A DNA stretch of 64,000 bases from Carettochelys insculpta (GCF_033958435.1 NC_134137.1:113036501-113100500); one strand, 5' to 3'; positions 44,164-56,665 are shown, numbered from the stretch's first letter. Notes: generated by a model not told the origin, from the letters alone. Made by a program: numbers and translations.

Positions 44164-46519
44164 AGCTACCTACAACTGTATGACACTACAATCTTCGGTA
44201 CTATAATATGTCTGATTGTGCTAATGTATGCTCGTGCTGTTTTTTAAAGCATGTTTTTAAGACCTATTGTTTTAAGGAAAATTGGTGTGTTAAATAAAGG
44301 ACATTTTCTTTTTGAAGATTATGGCCTGCGTATCAATTTTTCAAGTGGAGTTTTTATCTATCTCCTCCCAAGGGCAAGCATGATTTTTCTGTTCCAGGGA
44401 ATATCCTGAGAGACATACGAGAACCCCTGATAATACCCTAGCAATTCTTCTAGGGCTCGCCATCTCCTTCACCTACCAAAACAGAAAAGTAAGTTATTAG
44501 ATTAGGCAAACTACTGAGGGGTCCCTCAAGTCTTTTTGCTGGAGGGTAACATCTAATGTAACCTGGAATATGCTGACTATAAACACATTCAAAGGACCAT
44601 AATAGCACATGATTCAGCAAGGGAATTTCTGGGACTCAATCCTCTAGAACAGAAAAGCAGATGTACAATTTAATAGCAGATGATGCTTAGTGGAAATCAA
44701 GACCACTAACCAGGGAGCTGTGGTTCTCAGCCATTACACTGAAAATGTAGGGGTGAGGCATCCTGGTAACTCCACCCAAATCACCACAGAACAGCAGAGA
44801 ACTATTTTCCCTTCCTTGGACAGGGAGTGAAGACCATGTGCCAAGTGTCCCTCTCATTTGAGCTACAATACATGAAGTGAGGAATCTTTCATCAGCTTCC
44901 CTTTCCACTTGAGATCTCCTCCCTTATCTTTAAAAGAGAAGTGAAGGACTCCTTCCGCTTCTAGATGTGCCTCTTACTCCACTCCTGAAGGTCACAAGGA
45001 AAAAGAATTAAAAGTCCTCCTCACCCAGTTGCCATTCCCTTTTCCTTCTGCATCTCTTGGCCTCCAAGAAGCAAGTAAATGATTCCTTTATGTCCCGTTT
45101 CACAGTTTGTCACTGTTTGGATGGCCTCAGGGTGGGAAGGATAACTTCTCAACTTCATGCAGTTGCCAGATGGGAAGTGTGTTGTCAAAAGGTGAATTAC
45201 CTGGGAAATGAATCTGTGTGAGGTAGAATTGAACCTTCCTGTGTGGATCAATGATCTTCTTTTGACGAAAAAAGTGGGAGTTGAATGAGAAGCCACAATT
45301 CAACAAGCTGCTTGCTCTTTTATCCTGTCAGAGGATGGATAATTAAGATCTTGGCAATTCCTTGACTGCACTGACTGTAAGGAGTGGAGTGAGAGCCCTT
45401 CACCCAGACTTCAGGAAAATACTGTGAAATGAAAAATGCTCATACTGAGTTCTCATCTCCTACCTGGCTGCAGCACTTTTTTTTTGGCTCTGCTGAGAAG
45501 AATGCTGAGTGAGTGACACAACTGTATCAGAAATTTAGAAAATTCCTGCTAGTCAGATTAGACTATCAGAATTTGCAGGCTTTACTTCACAAACTTCGAT
45601 GCATATCAAGCACTGAAAAAATTAATAGGAAAATACTTTTATGACATTCTACTTTGTATCTGGTCAATTCTGAACATTAAGCATGCAGCAAAACACACAC
45701 ATATACACAGACAAGACCCTTCATCTACCCTGAATTCTATTTTATTTTGATGCCAAGCATGAGGCAGAGAAATCAAAGGTGATTTCATTCTAATGTTTTA
45801 TTTCTTAATGTATTCAACACAAAATATTGTGAAAAAGCATAAGCGTAGCATCCTTGTATTGGCAATTCCATCTACCAAGACATCAGTATCTATTATGCTC
45901 ACCTCTAACAGCAAAAGACTATGTGAAGTAGATAAAATGAGAGCAGGAAGCCTTGGGAAAAAAGCTGGTTACAAGAAATAAGACTATTCAGCCAAGATCT
46001 GAAAACCATTCAGTAATAGATTCTGCATGAAGGATGAAACTATGCTTCATGTCCCCATCGGAAATAAGTTATCAAACTATCTGATGTTTCCTACCATAAA
46101 GGCTAACCTTTGCCTATTAATCAGTAGATGAAATAGAAGATTTTAAAGAAGACTGGACAAATAAGCATATGTTCAGTCCTCGCTTACATTAGCACCTTCC
46201 ATTGATTTTAGTAGAAGTACTTGCATGAGTAAGAACAGCAGAAATAGGTCCTATAAGCTCTTTTACTTAAACTTTATAATACTCACACAATAGAAAGTGT
46301 TTTTTTTTAAATAGTAATAGCATCTCTTAGATGTATTGATGACAAATTCTTCTACTGAACCATTTGCCTTTGTATTTATTACTGCATGCATATGAATGTG
46401 CAAAATAGGCTGTGATAGCCTCTCAGTGGTCTACCTTTGGCCGAAGCCTCACAGGTGAAAAGGAGTAATTCTGTGCTTTGAAAAATGAAGTCAAATAATG
46501 GTGTAAATCTCAATAGAAA
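44164..46519. other. No gene seen
   Basis: Mostly single-copy-looking, AT-rich sequence. No exon with supported splice sites, no recognised element. Confidence 0.4.
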
Positions 46520-47578
46520 TGTGATGGGATGTCTTGGCAAGGCTGTGCAGGATCATGGCCTTTTAGAGGAAGTCTTGTACAGCCAGCCAATGAGAAGAAG
46601 GCTTGCTGGAGCAGCAAGTTGGGCCAAGGAGGGCCATATAAAAAGGGCTGTGTAGCAAAGCAATGGGCAGTATCTCCATGGAAAGCAAAGGAGAAAAAAC
46701 TGGCTTTAAGACAGACACCAAAGACATTGCAGTGGTGGTCAGTTTCATTGGAGGCTGGGAGAAGCACTAGGCTAAAGGCTGGAGCCCTGACGCAAATGAC
46801 AGAGAGATTACCAAGGCTGTGAAATAGTAGCTTAAGGAAGCAAGCAGTAGAGGAGAGTTAGAGGCTGCTCTTAACGGGTCCTTTGGTCAGGGTCCAGAGT
46901 AGCAGGCAGGACTGTCCCTGACTTTCCCTTCACTTGCTCATGATAAGAGTGACTAAACCAGCCTGCAGTTTGATCTTGAAGAAAGGGGCTAGAATCCTGG
47001 GCTGGGAATCCTCCAGCTTGGGGACCACACTGTGGTTCATCAGGGTTACCTGCTGATGGGCCGCCAGATGGTTTGTTTACCTGAGTGTCCACAGACACAG
47101 CCTCTAACAGCTCCCTCAGAATCTGGTTACCATTCCCCACCAAAGGGAGTTGAATGGCCTGGCCTGTGCCACTTCCCACAGCTCCCATTGTCTGGGAATG
47201 ACTAACCTGTCATGGAGCTCTGTGCTTGTGGGTAAACTGAGGTAAACAAAGTGTATGGAAGCCTTCCAGTGGCTAATCCTGATGTACAACCTCTGGGCTA
47301 GACTGAGGACTGCACTGCGCCACAGTGGTGAGTGATAAAACCATGAGCTTGTAGTCCCACCGAACATGGGAGAGGCAGCAGAGTGGGTATAAACAGACAG
47401 CCATGCCCTGAAGAGAATGCCTTAGTCCAGGAGCAACACAGGTCTGACTATGAAGACAGTGGAGATAGTGAGAGTATTGGTGAGTGAGACAGCAGTAGTG
47501 AAGGCACCCTGCTGAATGAGCTAATGCCCAGGGGAACCAGCAGGAGGCACCACAGCGGTGAGTCTGCACCCTGTTACA
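46520..47578 (+). repeat. Candidate solo LTR
   Basis: A 1,059-bp block begins TGTGATGGG and ends CCTGTTACA, giving short TGT...ACA inverted ends as in LTRs. A TATAAAAAGG box lies at about 46,636-46,645, preceded by a CCAATGAGAAG (CCAAT-type) motif at 46,588. No gag, pol or env coding is present. The expected 4-6-bp target duplication is not clean (AGAAA against ATGAAA), and no AATAAA was found in the expected place. The assignment is therefore tentative. Confidence 0.35.
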
Positions 47579-50189
47579 ATGAAAAATGGGGGCATTAAAG
47601 GGATACTCCTACCTTTTCCTGTTCCGTTACTGTCTCTGTTTAAAGTCACTTTGTAATGTATCTTTCTTCTACGAAAAGCAATAGTTGCTCAGTGTTAAAA
47701 GATTCAGATTTTCAAGCATATTGGGAGTTTTCACCCTAACCCTTGCATAAATATATTATGTTTCTGCACCAGAAACATTGCCAATCCAATTATTTAGGGC
47801 TCTCTATTCATTAATATTTTACTATTTAGATATTTTGCTAAGGCTGTTTTCATATTTACGTAACTTTTCCATGTGGGTAGATGCAAATACTGTTCTGTGC
47901 ACTCATGCATGAGATTGAAGGGAGTACACCTAAAATATATTAGAGTTTGGGGAAGACTGTCTCAAGCAGTATTTAAGCATGCAGCTGCAGAATGAGTGTA
48001 GGAGCACTGTCAGCTGTGTTCTCCAATGAATTCTGTATTAAAGAAGGGCCAAAAATAATACATTTTGCATGCCTGTCTCCAACCGTAGGGGACCAGCTGT
48101 AGTATGTCCAAGGTAAATCATATATTCAGATTTACAGCAAAAACTGAATGGTACACATATGGTGTTTGAATATATTACTGAAAAGAAAAAGGCACAGGCT
48201 TTATTTGACTGTTTAGAGATCATGGGCTAGATTCACAGTCGTACTTAAATACCTAATCCCCCTTCAGCTGAGAAGGAGAAAACATGAACAGGGGTCTCCC
48301 ATCTTTAAGGAGACTGTGGGATATTCTCATGGTGGGCTCTCTCGTCTGTCCTGTTGAAGCTGTTACTCTTTGGATAGTGAGTCATGGCTGCAGGGGGACT
48401 CATATCCTGGGTGCGTGCTACTAGGCTATAGAAACAGTCTCATACTAGTGCTCATTCTAGCCCAGATGACTCTCACCACACAGATGTGTGCTGTATTCAG
48501 AAAAAGAACCAGTGGAAGGCAAGACTGATTAATAAAAACTGAAATGGTGTTGATAACTCTGGCAAATCATAAATTATTGCCTAATATAAGTGAACGGCAC
48601 TGTGGAAGGGACAGTTTTCTAATAAATATGGAAAATAGTATCTTTTTTTGGAATGCAGAAAGTTTCACAGAGCTGTAGTGGCTTCCAAATTGGAAGCCAA
48701 ATGAGTACCCCATCTCTGGAGAAAGCTCTGAGGGGGGGCTGAATTAACTCAGCCTTCTGGGGCTCCTGACCAGTCATCTACTTTTCAGTCTGTGCTGGCT
48801 GGCTTCCTGTAGCCTCCTGCTGCAGCAAAAGTCATGTGACTCCTTGAAAAACCTCCCTTGCTCTTTAATTGACATCCTGCTTTTTGGCTGTCTGTGACAC
48901 AGGTGTAGGGCCACAATGACATATTTAGCTCCACTGGTGTAAATCCCTTGTGTAAATGAGATTTATCTGAGTGTAGCAAAATTTACATCTCTGCCATTTT
49001 GATTCTGGGGTAAATTTCACTGGTAGAAATCACGTGGCCATTACCGGATTAAGACACAAGCTATTAAAACTAGTTTAGGTCCTTGCAATATGAGAAGCCT
49101 CTAAAAAGAAAAAAGAAGAGAAATGACACTGTTTTAAATGTTCTCAAAATCAGTCGCTTAATAAAGTAGATATGGGGAAAGCTTACCTCTAAATATAGAC
49201 ATTTTTGCTCACATGTGACAAAAACGAACATAGCTGGCTGGCCAAATACCCTCACCTTTCACTAATTGTTCATTATTCATAGGCAGGAGACAAGGGATGA
49301 GGAAAAAGAATCATAATTGTATTGTAAAATTAGTATTTCTGGAAGTAAGTCTGCTGTTAGTCTCCTAAGGCAGCATTTGATTGGCCACACACTCCTGGTA
49401 GAATTCTGATTGTGCCTTCAGACGTTATTTAAATAAAATAATCTCTCTGCCAATAAAATCAGGAAAACTGTGAGGCTAAAGACAGTAATGTCATGAAGCA
49501 ATCCTGCCAAGCTAATACTTGTATGAGACTCGTCCTAGGAAAGATATTATGCCTAATGTCCCTATTGGCTGGAAATAGACAGAAGGCCTCCATCTTTTAT
49601 TTATGGTCCAGCATGCTCAGCCAGATAGTGTCTTTGAGCCTGTTTTTCTTTGTTTTCTTAAGTGTTAAGTCTGTTCTTTTTTTCTTTTGATCTGTACCTT
49701 AGTGTACATGACACTTTCTGCTTCATGCACTATCAATGCTTCACATGACTGATTTTTCAGATTGTTTTATGGACTTGGGTCAAGTGCATCTGGAGGATGA
49801 TAAATTTACGATGGCTTCCCTCCATCAGTTCTGGAAAACTTCACTGTATTTTTATAGTACGAAAAAAGAAAAATTGCAACAGTTTACTATTCATAGCAAC
49901 AATTAAATGACAAATATTTGTAAACATATTTTATATGCAGTCTAGATAAACTTTGTATTTCCCTAAGAAACAAAATCAATTTTTGTCATTAATTCATAGG
50001 AAAAAATCGCTTTCCTTATTCATAGTGTAAAAATGTATATAGCCTCTTGTTTTCTTGGGAGAACATAACATTTTCCATTTATATATTCAATCTCTATTTT
50101 TCTGTGAAAATAATACATTATTTTTTCCTGCTATGGGTCCTTTACATTGGACTTAGTTCAAGGCCTCAGAATATCAGTCGTCTTATTTC
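47579..50189. other. No gene seen; short repeat fragment
   Basis: A GGGCTAGATTCACAGTCGTA fragment at 48,227-48,250 belongs to the same kind of repeat as 6,252-6,345. The remainder is AT-rich and unassigned. Confidence 0.4.
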
Positions 50190-50560
50190 TAATTAATTTT
50201 TCTATGCCTTGATAACTGTATGCTTCCAAGCCATCCTAGGTCTACCTCTCTTTCTTGTTTGATTTTCTGGCTTCCAACTGAGAACCATAATCAGTAGTCA
50301 GTTATGATCCATTGGTGATGCATGCTCCAGTCACTGATGTCTTCTCTTACAAATTATATGTGATAGAAACCTCACTTTAGCCATTTTTCTGACTTTATTG
50401 CTCACTTACCTTTCCTCATAGCTTACTCTTAATATTCTCCACAAGGGTTTCTGAATATGTTGCCAGGTTTCAATGCCATAGACTACTATGGCTTCAGCAA
50501 TGGCTAAGGAGAGGCTTAGTTCTGTAAGGATATGGAATTAAGTTTCCAAATGTTCCTGAG
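50190..50560 (-). mobile_element. LINE fragment, antisense, RT C-terminal tail
   Basis: Minus-strand translation contains VVYGIETWQ (RT thumb-side Y-G-x-E-T-W motif), LEHASPMDHN, VLSWKPENQTRKRGRPRMAW and KHTVIKA, with several stops. The RxRGRPxxxW...TV pattern is the C-terminal tail of several non-LTR retrotransposon clades. It differs from the tail of the 26.2 kb element, so the clade is left open. Confidence 0.6.
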
Positions 50561-50597
50561 TTTACTAAAGGCTGTGTTCATTGCACCAAATAAAATA

Positions 50598-51088
50598 AAA
50601 TAACCCCCTGAAATGCATGATTTTGAGTTGCACTTAACTTGTGTTAATATGAGTTAAGCACAACTCAAAGCTGCTCTGTGGCTGCCTGCCCACCCACCTC
50701 ACCCCCAGCTGGGGGAAGTGGGGTGGACAGACAGACATGCCACTACAGCTTCTCCCTGGCTTCTCCCAGCTGGGAGAAGCTGCTCAACTGCAGCTGTCTC
50801 CCCCAGCTGGGGGAAGCAGGGAAGAAACTGCTCTTGGCTCCTCGCTGCTGGTGGGAGACAGTTAAGTGACCAGCAATGTGGTCGTCAGTTTCCCAGCTCT
50901 TGCCAGCACAGGGGAACTGGGAGCCAGGCTGCCACCTGGTTCCTGGCTCTCTGCCTCACTGTGAGATCCAGGAAAGTGACAAGCACTGGTACCCTTGTCA
51001 GTTTCCTGGCTCCCCCAAGTTGCATGGGAAATTGGACTTATGTGGGCGTTGTGAGAATGCAACCCCCATGTAAGTCAAGGGTCTACTG
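50598..51088. mobile_element. Pogo/Tigger-like non-autonomous element, tentative
   Basis: The right end, GACTTATGTGGGCG ... CCCCCATGTAAGTCAAGGGT then CTACTG, reads from the other strand as CAGTAGACCCTTGACTTACA, a familiar start for elements of this kind in turtles. The left end (CCCTGAAATGCATGATTTTG) is a weak match. The middle is CAGCTGGG-rich with several short inverted repeats. A TA target duplication is not clear. Confidence 0.45.
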
Positions 51089-51262
51089 TGTTCATTCTTA
51101 TTTCCTCAGAGCACATACCTTCTTGGCCTAGCAACTTTAATTGTATTCCTAAAGCTCAAGTGTAATGAACATAATCTATATCACAAAAAAAGAAATACTT
51201 TTTACAATATGGCATTACTATATATCACTAAAGTAACATATAAGCAGAAAAATAAAGTTTAT

Positions 51263-51627
51263 AGCTACATCTACAGTAGATAGTTTTATCAACAAAACTC
51301 ATGGAATGTCCGCACTAAAAATGCATTCTGTCAACACACTGATAACAAAACTGGACATTTTTGTCACCAGCCTTCTGTCTCTCCCCACATGAGGCAGAAC
51401 GCCTTTCTCAGCAGAATCTGTCAAGAAAAAAGTGGAGCGGGCTGTCTGGATGGCCCTATGTCAACAGACAGGGCTTCTGGGTCACCAGGAAGCACTGTCT
51501 GCTGTGCTTGCAGTTGATCATTCTGTTAAGAGACCAGACGGCAGTCTGGCCGCTCTCTGTCAACAGAATGGATCGACAGAGCTATCTGCTTTTGTTAGTG
51601 GCTGCAATCTGCAGTGTAGACATAGCC
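51263..51627. mobile_element. Harbinger-like MITE, GTCAACAGA type
   Basis: Ends AGCTACATCTACAGTAG and, on the other strand, GGCTATGTCTACACTGC. TAT flanks both ends (51,260-51,262 and 51,628-51,630). The 365-bp interior is dotted with TGTCAACAGA / TCTGTTAAGAG motifs. These mark the same subfamily as Harbinger copy 3. Confidence 0.8.
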
Positions 51628-51630
51628 TAT

Positions 51631-52520
51631 GGGTTTTCCAAACCCCTATTATTGTTATAAAATTCACATGGTTTAATTGCCTCAGATAGTAGAAAAAAAT
51701 AAATGATTCAGAATAAGAACTAACAGTTGATTGATATTCTTATGCCTTCCTCAATTCCAAGTGTAATCTTAAAGAAAAGAAATAGGAAACAAAATATCTA
51801 CCAGTTATACACTGTCAATATCAGATGTAAAGGGGTGGAAGAAAAACATCAGTTTTTGAGGTTTTTTAAGAAGTTACTGAAGTAACAGCATGAACAAATA
51901 TAATTGGATTAGAAAGCACCAACATAGGTTTAGGAGAGGAAACCTGTGTTCAAGCAAATTTAAACATTCTTCAAACCTATTATTGTCATGGAATTCTGAA
52001 TAGCTCAGGGCACTGGTAATGTGATATGGACTATTTCACCTCTGGGTCACCAATTCAAATTTGGCCTGGGTCAGCAGTAACCCAAAGTTATTACTATTTT
52101 ATGTCTGCTTAATGACCTATGTGAAACACGCTGAATGTCTCCTCCAGTGCTTGTGGACACATCACAAAAGACATCATCACAATTGACTCTGTTGTCATCA
52201 GTCTTAACAGAGATTATGGATTGAATGAACATGGCGTCTCTGACCTCTAGAGGTGGTCTTTCCAGGTCTTGATTGAGGTACATTAGTAGGGCAAAGTGGG
52301 AAATCTTGTATAGCTATTTCCCTTGGGAGTTCAATAACTTTTCTCAAGTACTAAATAGAGTTATGAAAAGAAATTCAAAAGAAGAAAAGCAATTTCAGAA
52401 GGCAATGAAATTTATTTTATATGAACAGATTAAAAAGTGATCTGATATAGGTAAATAGTTGACATTCAGAGACTAAAGCTGTAATGACATAGAATATAAC
52501 ATGGATTTAAAACAAGAAAC
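51631..52520. other. No gene seen
   Basis: AT-rich, unassigned. Confidence 0.4.
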
Positions 52521-53186
52521 AATGGCTACATCTACAAGGGCAGCCTCTGCTGACAGAGGTAATGGTCAGCAGAGAGACCACAACAATACCTCAATTGACA
52601 GATTCTGTCTGCACACCAAAGTGGCTCACAATAGTGAGCCACTCTGTTAAGAGAGGGTCTATATGTACCAGCTGCTCTGTTGACAGAACCAGCCCCATAA
52701 CCCTGAAAGCCACGGCTGCATGGAGGGAAAGCCTTTCCTGGAACACAGCCTCTGCATGTCCTTTGAAGCTGTCTCCCACCCCCCGACCCATGCTCCCTGT
52801 CCATACTGAGGCTAGCCTACCTCTTGCAGGGAAAGCTAGGCTGTTGCAGTACTCCTTGCAATTTGTGAGACCCTGTTTTTTCCAAACTGCTCTCTCTTAC
52901 TGAGCCCTCAACATTCCTGACACCCAAACCCCCAGCCCCACACTCTGCCCAGCCCAACACCCCTTCCCCCCTCCCTGATCCAACACCCCTCCCACCTGAC
53001 TCCCACTCTTCTCAACTGTGCCCATGGAGATCAGCCACCAGGTGCACCCAGGACCGCGGACCATCTCCTGCAGCACCTGCCACTGTCCATCATCGGTTTG
53101 TACAATCACGTCTGGGTGGATGACCCTGAGAGATGGCTTGCAGAGTAGGCCCCCAATGACATACAGCCACCACCACACTCACTGCC

Positions 53187-54310
53187 TTGGGTGACCAGTC
53201 AGATATGGTGGCACCCCACCAGCTCCAGTTGGTGGGACCAGCTGGTCCTGGGCAATGGGGTAACCAGCAATGCTCACAGAATTTCAGGATGCACAAGGAC
53301 ACATTCCTGGAACTGTGCAACTGGCTTCCCCCTGCCCTGAGATGTCACAACACCAATATGCAGCTGGCCATCCCCAAGGAGAAGATGGTTATAAGTGCCA
53401 CCTGGAAGCTGACCACCCCTGACAGCTACTGCTCCAGTAGTCACCAATTCAGTGCCAGGAGTCCACCACTGAGGCCTTCGTGATACAGGTAAGGAAACCA
53501 TTTGGCCTCAGGCTGTGCACAATGGGAGGGGGGACAGGAGGAGGGGGCCAGGGGAGCAGGAAGAAAGGGGGGATGGAGGAGAGGGACTGGGGAGAAGTGG
53601 GACTGGGAAGGGGAACAGGGCAGAGTGGGAGGGGAGACAGGGAGCAGAGGGAGGTAGTGGCAGAGGAGGAACAGGGTCAGGAGGCAGAAGGGAAGAGGGG
53701 GCAGAGGAATGTGGGGAGATCTGTAGCCCAGGAGACCCATCCCTCCCAGACCTTCCTGGGACTGTCTGGACTCCCCCACCCTCAGGTGGTGTGAGCCATA
53801 AATGCCATCCTGCTGCAGAGGTTGGTGCAGATCGGTGATGTGGATGACCTTGTCACTGGTTTCATCTGTATTGGCTTCCCCAGCTGTTTCAAGGCAGTGG
53901 ATGGGACCTACATTCCCAGCCGGGCCCTGGACCACAGCACTGGCCAATACCATAATCAGAAGAGCTACATCTCTGTGGTGATGCAGGCCCTGTTGGACCA
54001 CTGAGGACAATTCCTCAACATATATGTCAGGTGCATTGCTGCGGATGTAACCTACCTGCTCCTCCCATGGCTAATGAGACTGTACATAGGTCACCGGGAC
54101 TTCATTCAGGAACACTTCCATGCCAGGCTGGCATGGGCATAGAACCCCATTGAGCCTACCTTTTGGGCACCTGAAGGGGAGGTACTGGTGCCTTCTGAAC
54201 TAGCTGGATATCAGGGAGCAGAACATTCCCCATGTTGTGGCCACCTGTTGCATGCTGTATAACTTGGTGGAGAACAAGGGGGAGGACGTCCTGCAGGGGT
54301 GGGGGCCAGA
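53187..54310 (+). pseudogene. Harbinger transposase relic (copy 3)
   Basis: Exon 1 (to 53,488) includes QNFRMHKDTFLELCNWLPPA, VISATWKLTTPDSYCSSSHQ and, after a frameshift, STTEAFVIQ. The intron 53,489-53,785 (GTAAGG ... CCCTCAG) is at the same codon position as in copies 1 and 2. Exon 2 includes AINAILLQRLVQIGDVDDLV and FKAVDGTYIPSRALDHSTGQ (first Asp at 53,900-53,902), then SYISVVMQALLDH and a TGA at 54,002. A deletion then removes the second-Asp region, leaving LLPWLMRLYIGHRDFIQEHF, IEPTF (probable Glu region), a frameshift, FGHLKGRYWCLLN-stop-LDI and VVATCCMLYNLVENKG. Dead. Confidence 0.82.
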
Positions 54311-54829
54311 GGGTGACGTCCCCTAGGAGCAGCCAGGTGCCATGCCTAACCATCAGGCACATGCTGAAGGGGGTTAGCATCTGGGAGGCACTGCAGGAGA
54401 ACCTCACCCTGCCCCAATAACCCTTCCCAGGTCACCTCTGGGGGGCCACCATGCCTACATCCCTTCCAACCCCCCACCATCGCCCTTCCCATTGCCCCAT
54501 ACCACCCCCTGTCTAGACAGAAAAGGAAGCATGCAGGCACAGTCTTAAAAACAACCAGAGCTTACAAAAGAAACTAAAAACATTTGCCAGCTGTGAAAGA
54601 CCTAAACCAACTAATAGTACATTAATAAGAAACTTATATATGGACTCGCTACACCTATGAAATATACACATAAATATGGGAAGTCAGAATGGGGGGCCTT
54701 TAAACTGGGTGGGGGGGCTCAGAAGCAGGAGTGGGGGTCTGAACTGGATGCTCTGACTTGGGAACAGGGCTCTGGACAGGAGGACTCTGAACTGGGAGGG
54801 GACACTATCCTAAGGGGCGGTGGATGGCC

Positions 54830-55405
54830 TTGAGCCGCACTGGCCATCGGTTCCCCATCCACTTCAAGGCTGGGTCAGGGTCAGGAACACGGGGAGATTG
54901 GGATGTGTGGGGGGTAGCCATGGGGTCAGGTTCTGCAGGGGACCAGGGGAAGCAGAGGGAGACTGGGGCCATGGGTGTGGGCTACCACCACCACTGCCCA
55001 CCGCAGCGCCTGTCGGAGAAGCTAGGGCATAGGCTCAGGAATAGAGGGGCGGCACTGGGGGACATCAGTGGCAGGGGCTGGGGAGGTGGCAGGGCCCTGG
55101 GATACTGGGCCCCAAGCCACCCAGGCCTCGACCAAGTCTAGGGCACAGTCCACCCGGGCCACCCACAGTTCCGAGGACTGTACCAGACCCTGCAGCTGTT
55201 CCTACTCTGTCTGCAGCTGCTCCCAGTACACTTGTAGCCGCTCCTGGGCAATGGGATTCTGCTTCTGGATGACAGCTGCGAATGCATGGTAGCTGTTGTC
55301 TGCTGGAGGACAGGGTAATGGTCAATGTGCCCTGGCTGGAGTCGGGTTCTGAGGTCAGGACACCCTTGGGCTCTGGTGATGATTCCAGGTTGTAGGTGAT
55401 GGTCT
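54830..55405 (-). pseudogene. Harbinger DNA-binding partner, C-terminal relic (copy 3)
   Basis: Read on the minus strand, frame-shifted pieces give GVLTSEPDSSQGTLTITL, then AFAAVIQKQNPIAQERLQVY, WEQLQTE, a stop and EQLQGLVQSSELWVARVD. This is an acidic/serine linker followed by a Leu/Gln-rich probable coiled coil. It corresponds in position to the helical C-terminus of the copy 2 protein. The N-terminal trihelix segment is not present. Weakly supported as a gene but consistent with the convergent plan. Confidence 0.5.
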
Positions 55406-55407
55406 CA

Positions 55408-55585
55408 CCAAAAACATTTTTTTCACCATAAGCTTTTGTGGGTAAAAACTGCTTCATCAGATGCATCTGATGGAGATTTTCACGCATGAAAACTTATGCT
55501 CAAATAAAGGGGGTCATCTTTAAGGTGCCATGGGACTTCTTGTTGTTTTTCTAGACAAAGACTAACACAGCTGCCCCCTGAAATA
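55408..55585. repeat. Snap-back repeat
   Basis: CATAAGCTTTTGTGGGTAAA / TTTTCACGCATGAAAACTTA arms surround CTTCATCAGATGCATCTGAT. The right end is GGTGCCATGGGACTTCTTGT, then ACTAACACAGCTGCCCCCTG. It interrupts or ends Harbinger copy 3. Confidence 0.8.
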
Positions 55586-55589
55586 AATT

Positions 55590-56662
55590 AAAGCCATGAA
55601 GTAATCTGACCAGAGCTACCGAGTTGAAATACAAGAGAATTAGTAGTTTTATACTACAAACAAATATTGAAAATGTCTACCTTATATGTGGCTTCAGTGA
55701 TTAAAACAAAAACAGTAGGAAAGGAGCAAACTGAAGAACCTAATGTGTTTTGATTGGGGAAACCCTGCAGTTGTTATTCATGCTAAACTCCTTTTGAAAT
55801 TAACAAAAGTTTAGCCTAAGATTTTTTTATTAGTATATGCAGAGCCAGTTTCACTACCTTTTAGTAAGGTTGCCTAGCACTGACCATTAAAACAACCTGT
55901 TGTTCAGTTTTGCTTAACTTTCTAAACATAGCTGCTCAGATTCAGATGTCCAGCAGGAGAAACACAGCATAAACAGTTACATTATTGAAGACAACATGTA
56001 ATAGTTTCTATAAAAATGGATGAGCCATATCTGGGGAAAGGACTAGGAGACAATATTTGGCCTCCGTTAGAAGATGTTGGTGATTTTTTTCTTCAAAAAA
56101 TTATAGCACAGCTATACTTTGTAGGCAGGACTTGAAATTTGTCTGGGGTGTGGCTTTTGTGTCAAGATGTTTTGCTGTTCTTGTGGATGAGGATAAATCT
56201 TCTGAAAAAAAAATCAGTGTGCATTCTCAGGAGAGGCGCCTTAGATTTTAACATCTAAAATCTGTGTAAGTTCAGTCCTCAGTCCTCACTGAGCCTGTTC
56301 CAGACTCTCAAGTTCCAAGTGGTGACTATGGTGAGTATATCCCAGTCTAGAGCAACAAGAATAAATACACATTTCTCTGCAATGGTTGTTCCTTACCCCA
56401 GGCATAGAGTCACAGGACTCGAGAGCAGAGAGTGTCTCGCCTTTGGCTCCCTTTGACCCCCAGCTGGTACCTGTAAGTCTTCCAGAACACGTACAGATGC
56501 CACACTTCTTGTATATTCTTAATGCAGCCATTGGTTTCCAGCCTATGTGGTACCAGACAATGTAGGAAAGGAAATGTGTCAGAGGTGAAACCTGGGAATA
56601 ATAAGATCTTTACAAGAGTATTACATTGAAGTGTGCCAGACAACCATAGACTTTTGAGACAA
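55590..56662. other. No gene seen
   Basis: Unassigned, AT-rich. Confidence 0.4.
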
Positions 56663-56665
56663 TAA

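Larger units (their letters stand above)
52524..55407. mobile_element. PIF/Harbinger element, copy 3 (different subfamily)
   Basis: Starts GGCTACATCTACAAGGGCAG with AAT in front. The subterminal GTTGACAGA / GCTGACAGAGG motifs match the 51.3 kb MITE rather than copies 1 and 2. It contains a plus-strand transposase relic, and convergent to it on the minus strand the C-terminal part of the DNA-binding protein. The right terminal repeat is not found. The element appears truncated where the snap-back repeat at 55,408-55,585 begins. Confidence 0.8.

Noticed and set aside
53480..53838. Gly/Glu/Arg-rich ORFs on the plus strand
   Set aside because: They fall in the purine-rich transposase intron of copy 3. 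Low complexity keeps several frames open at once.
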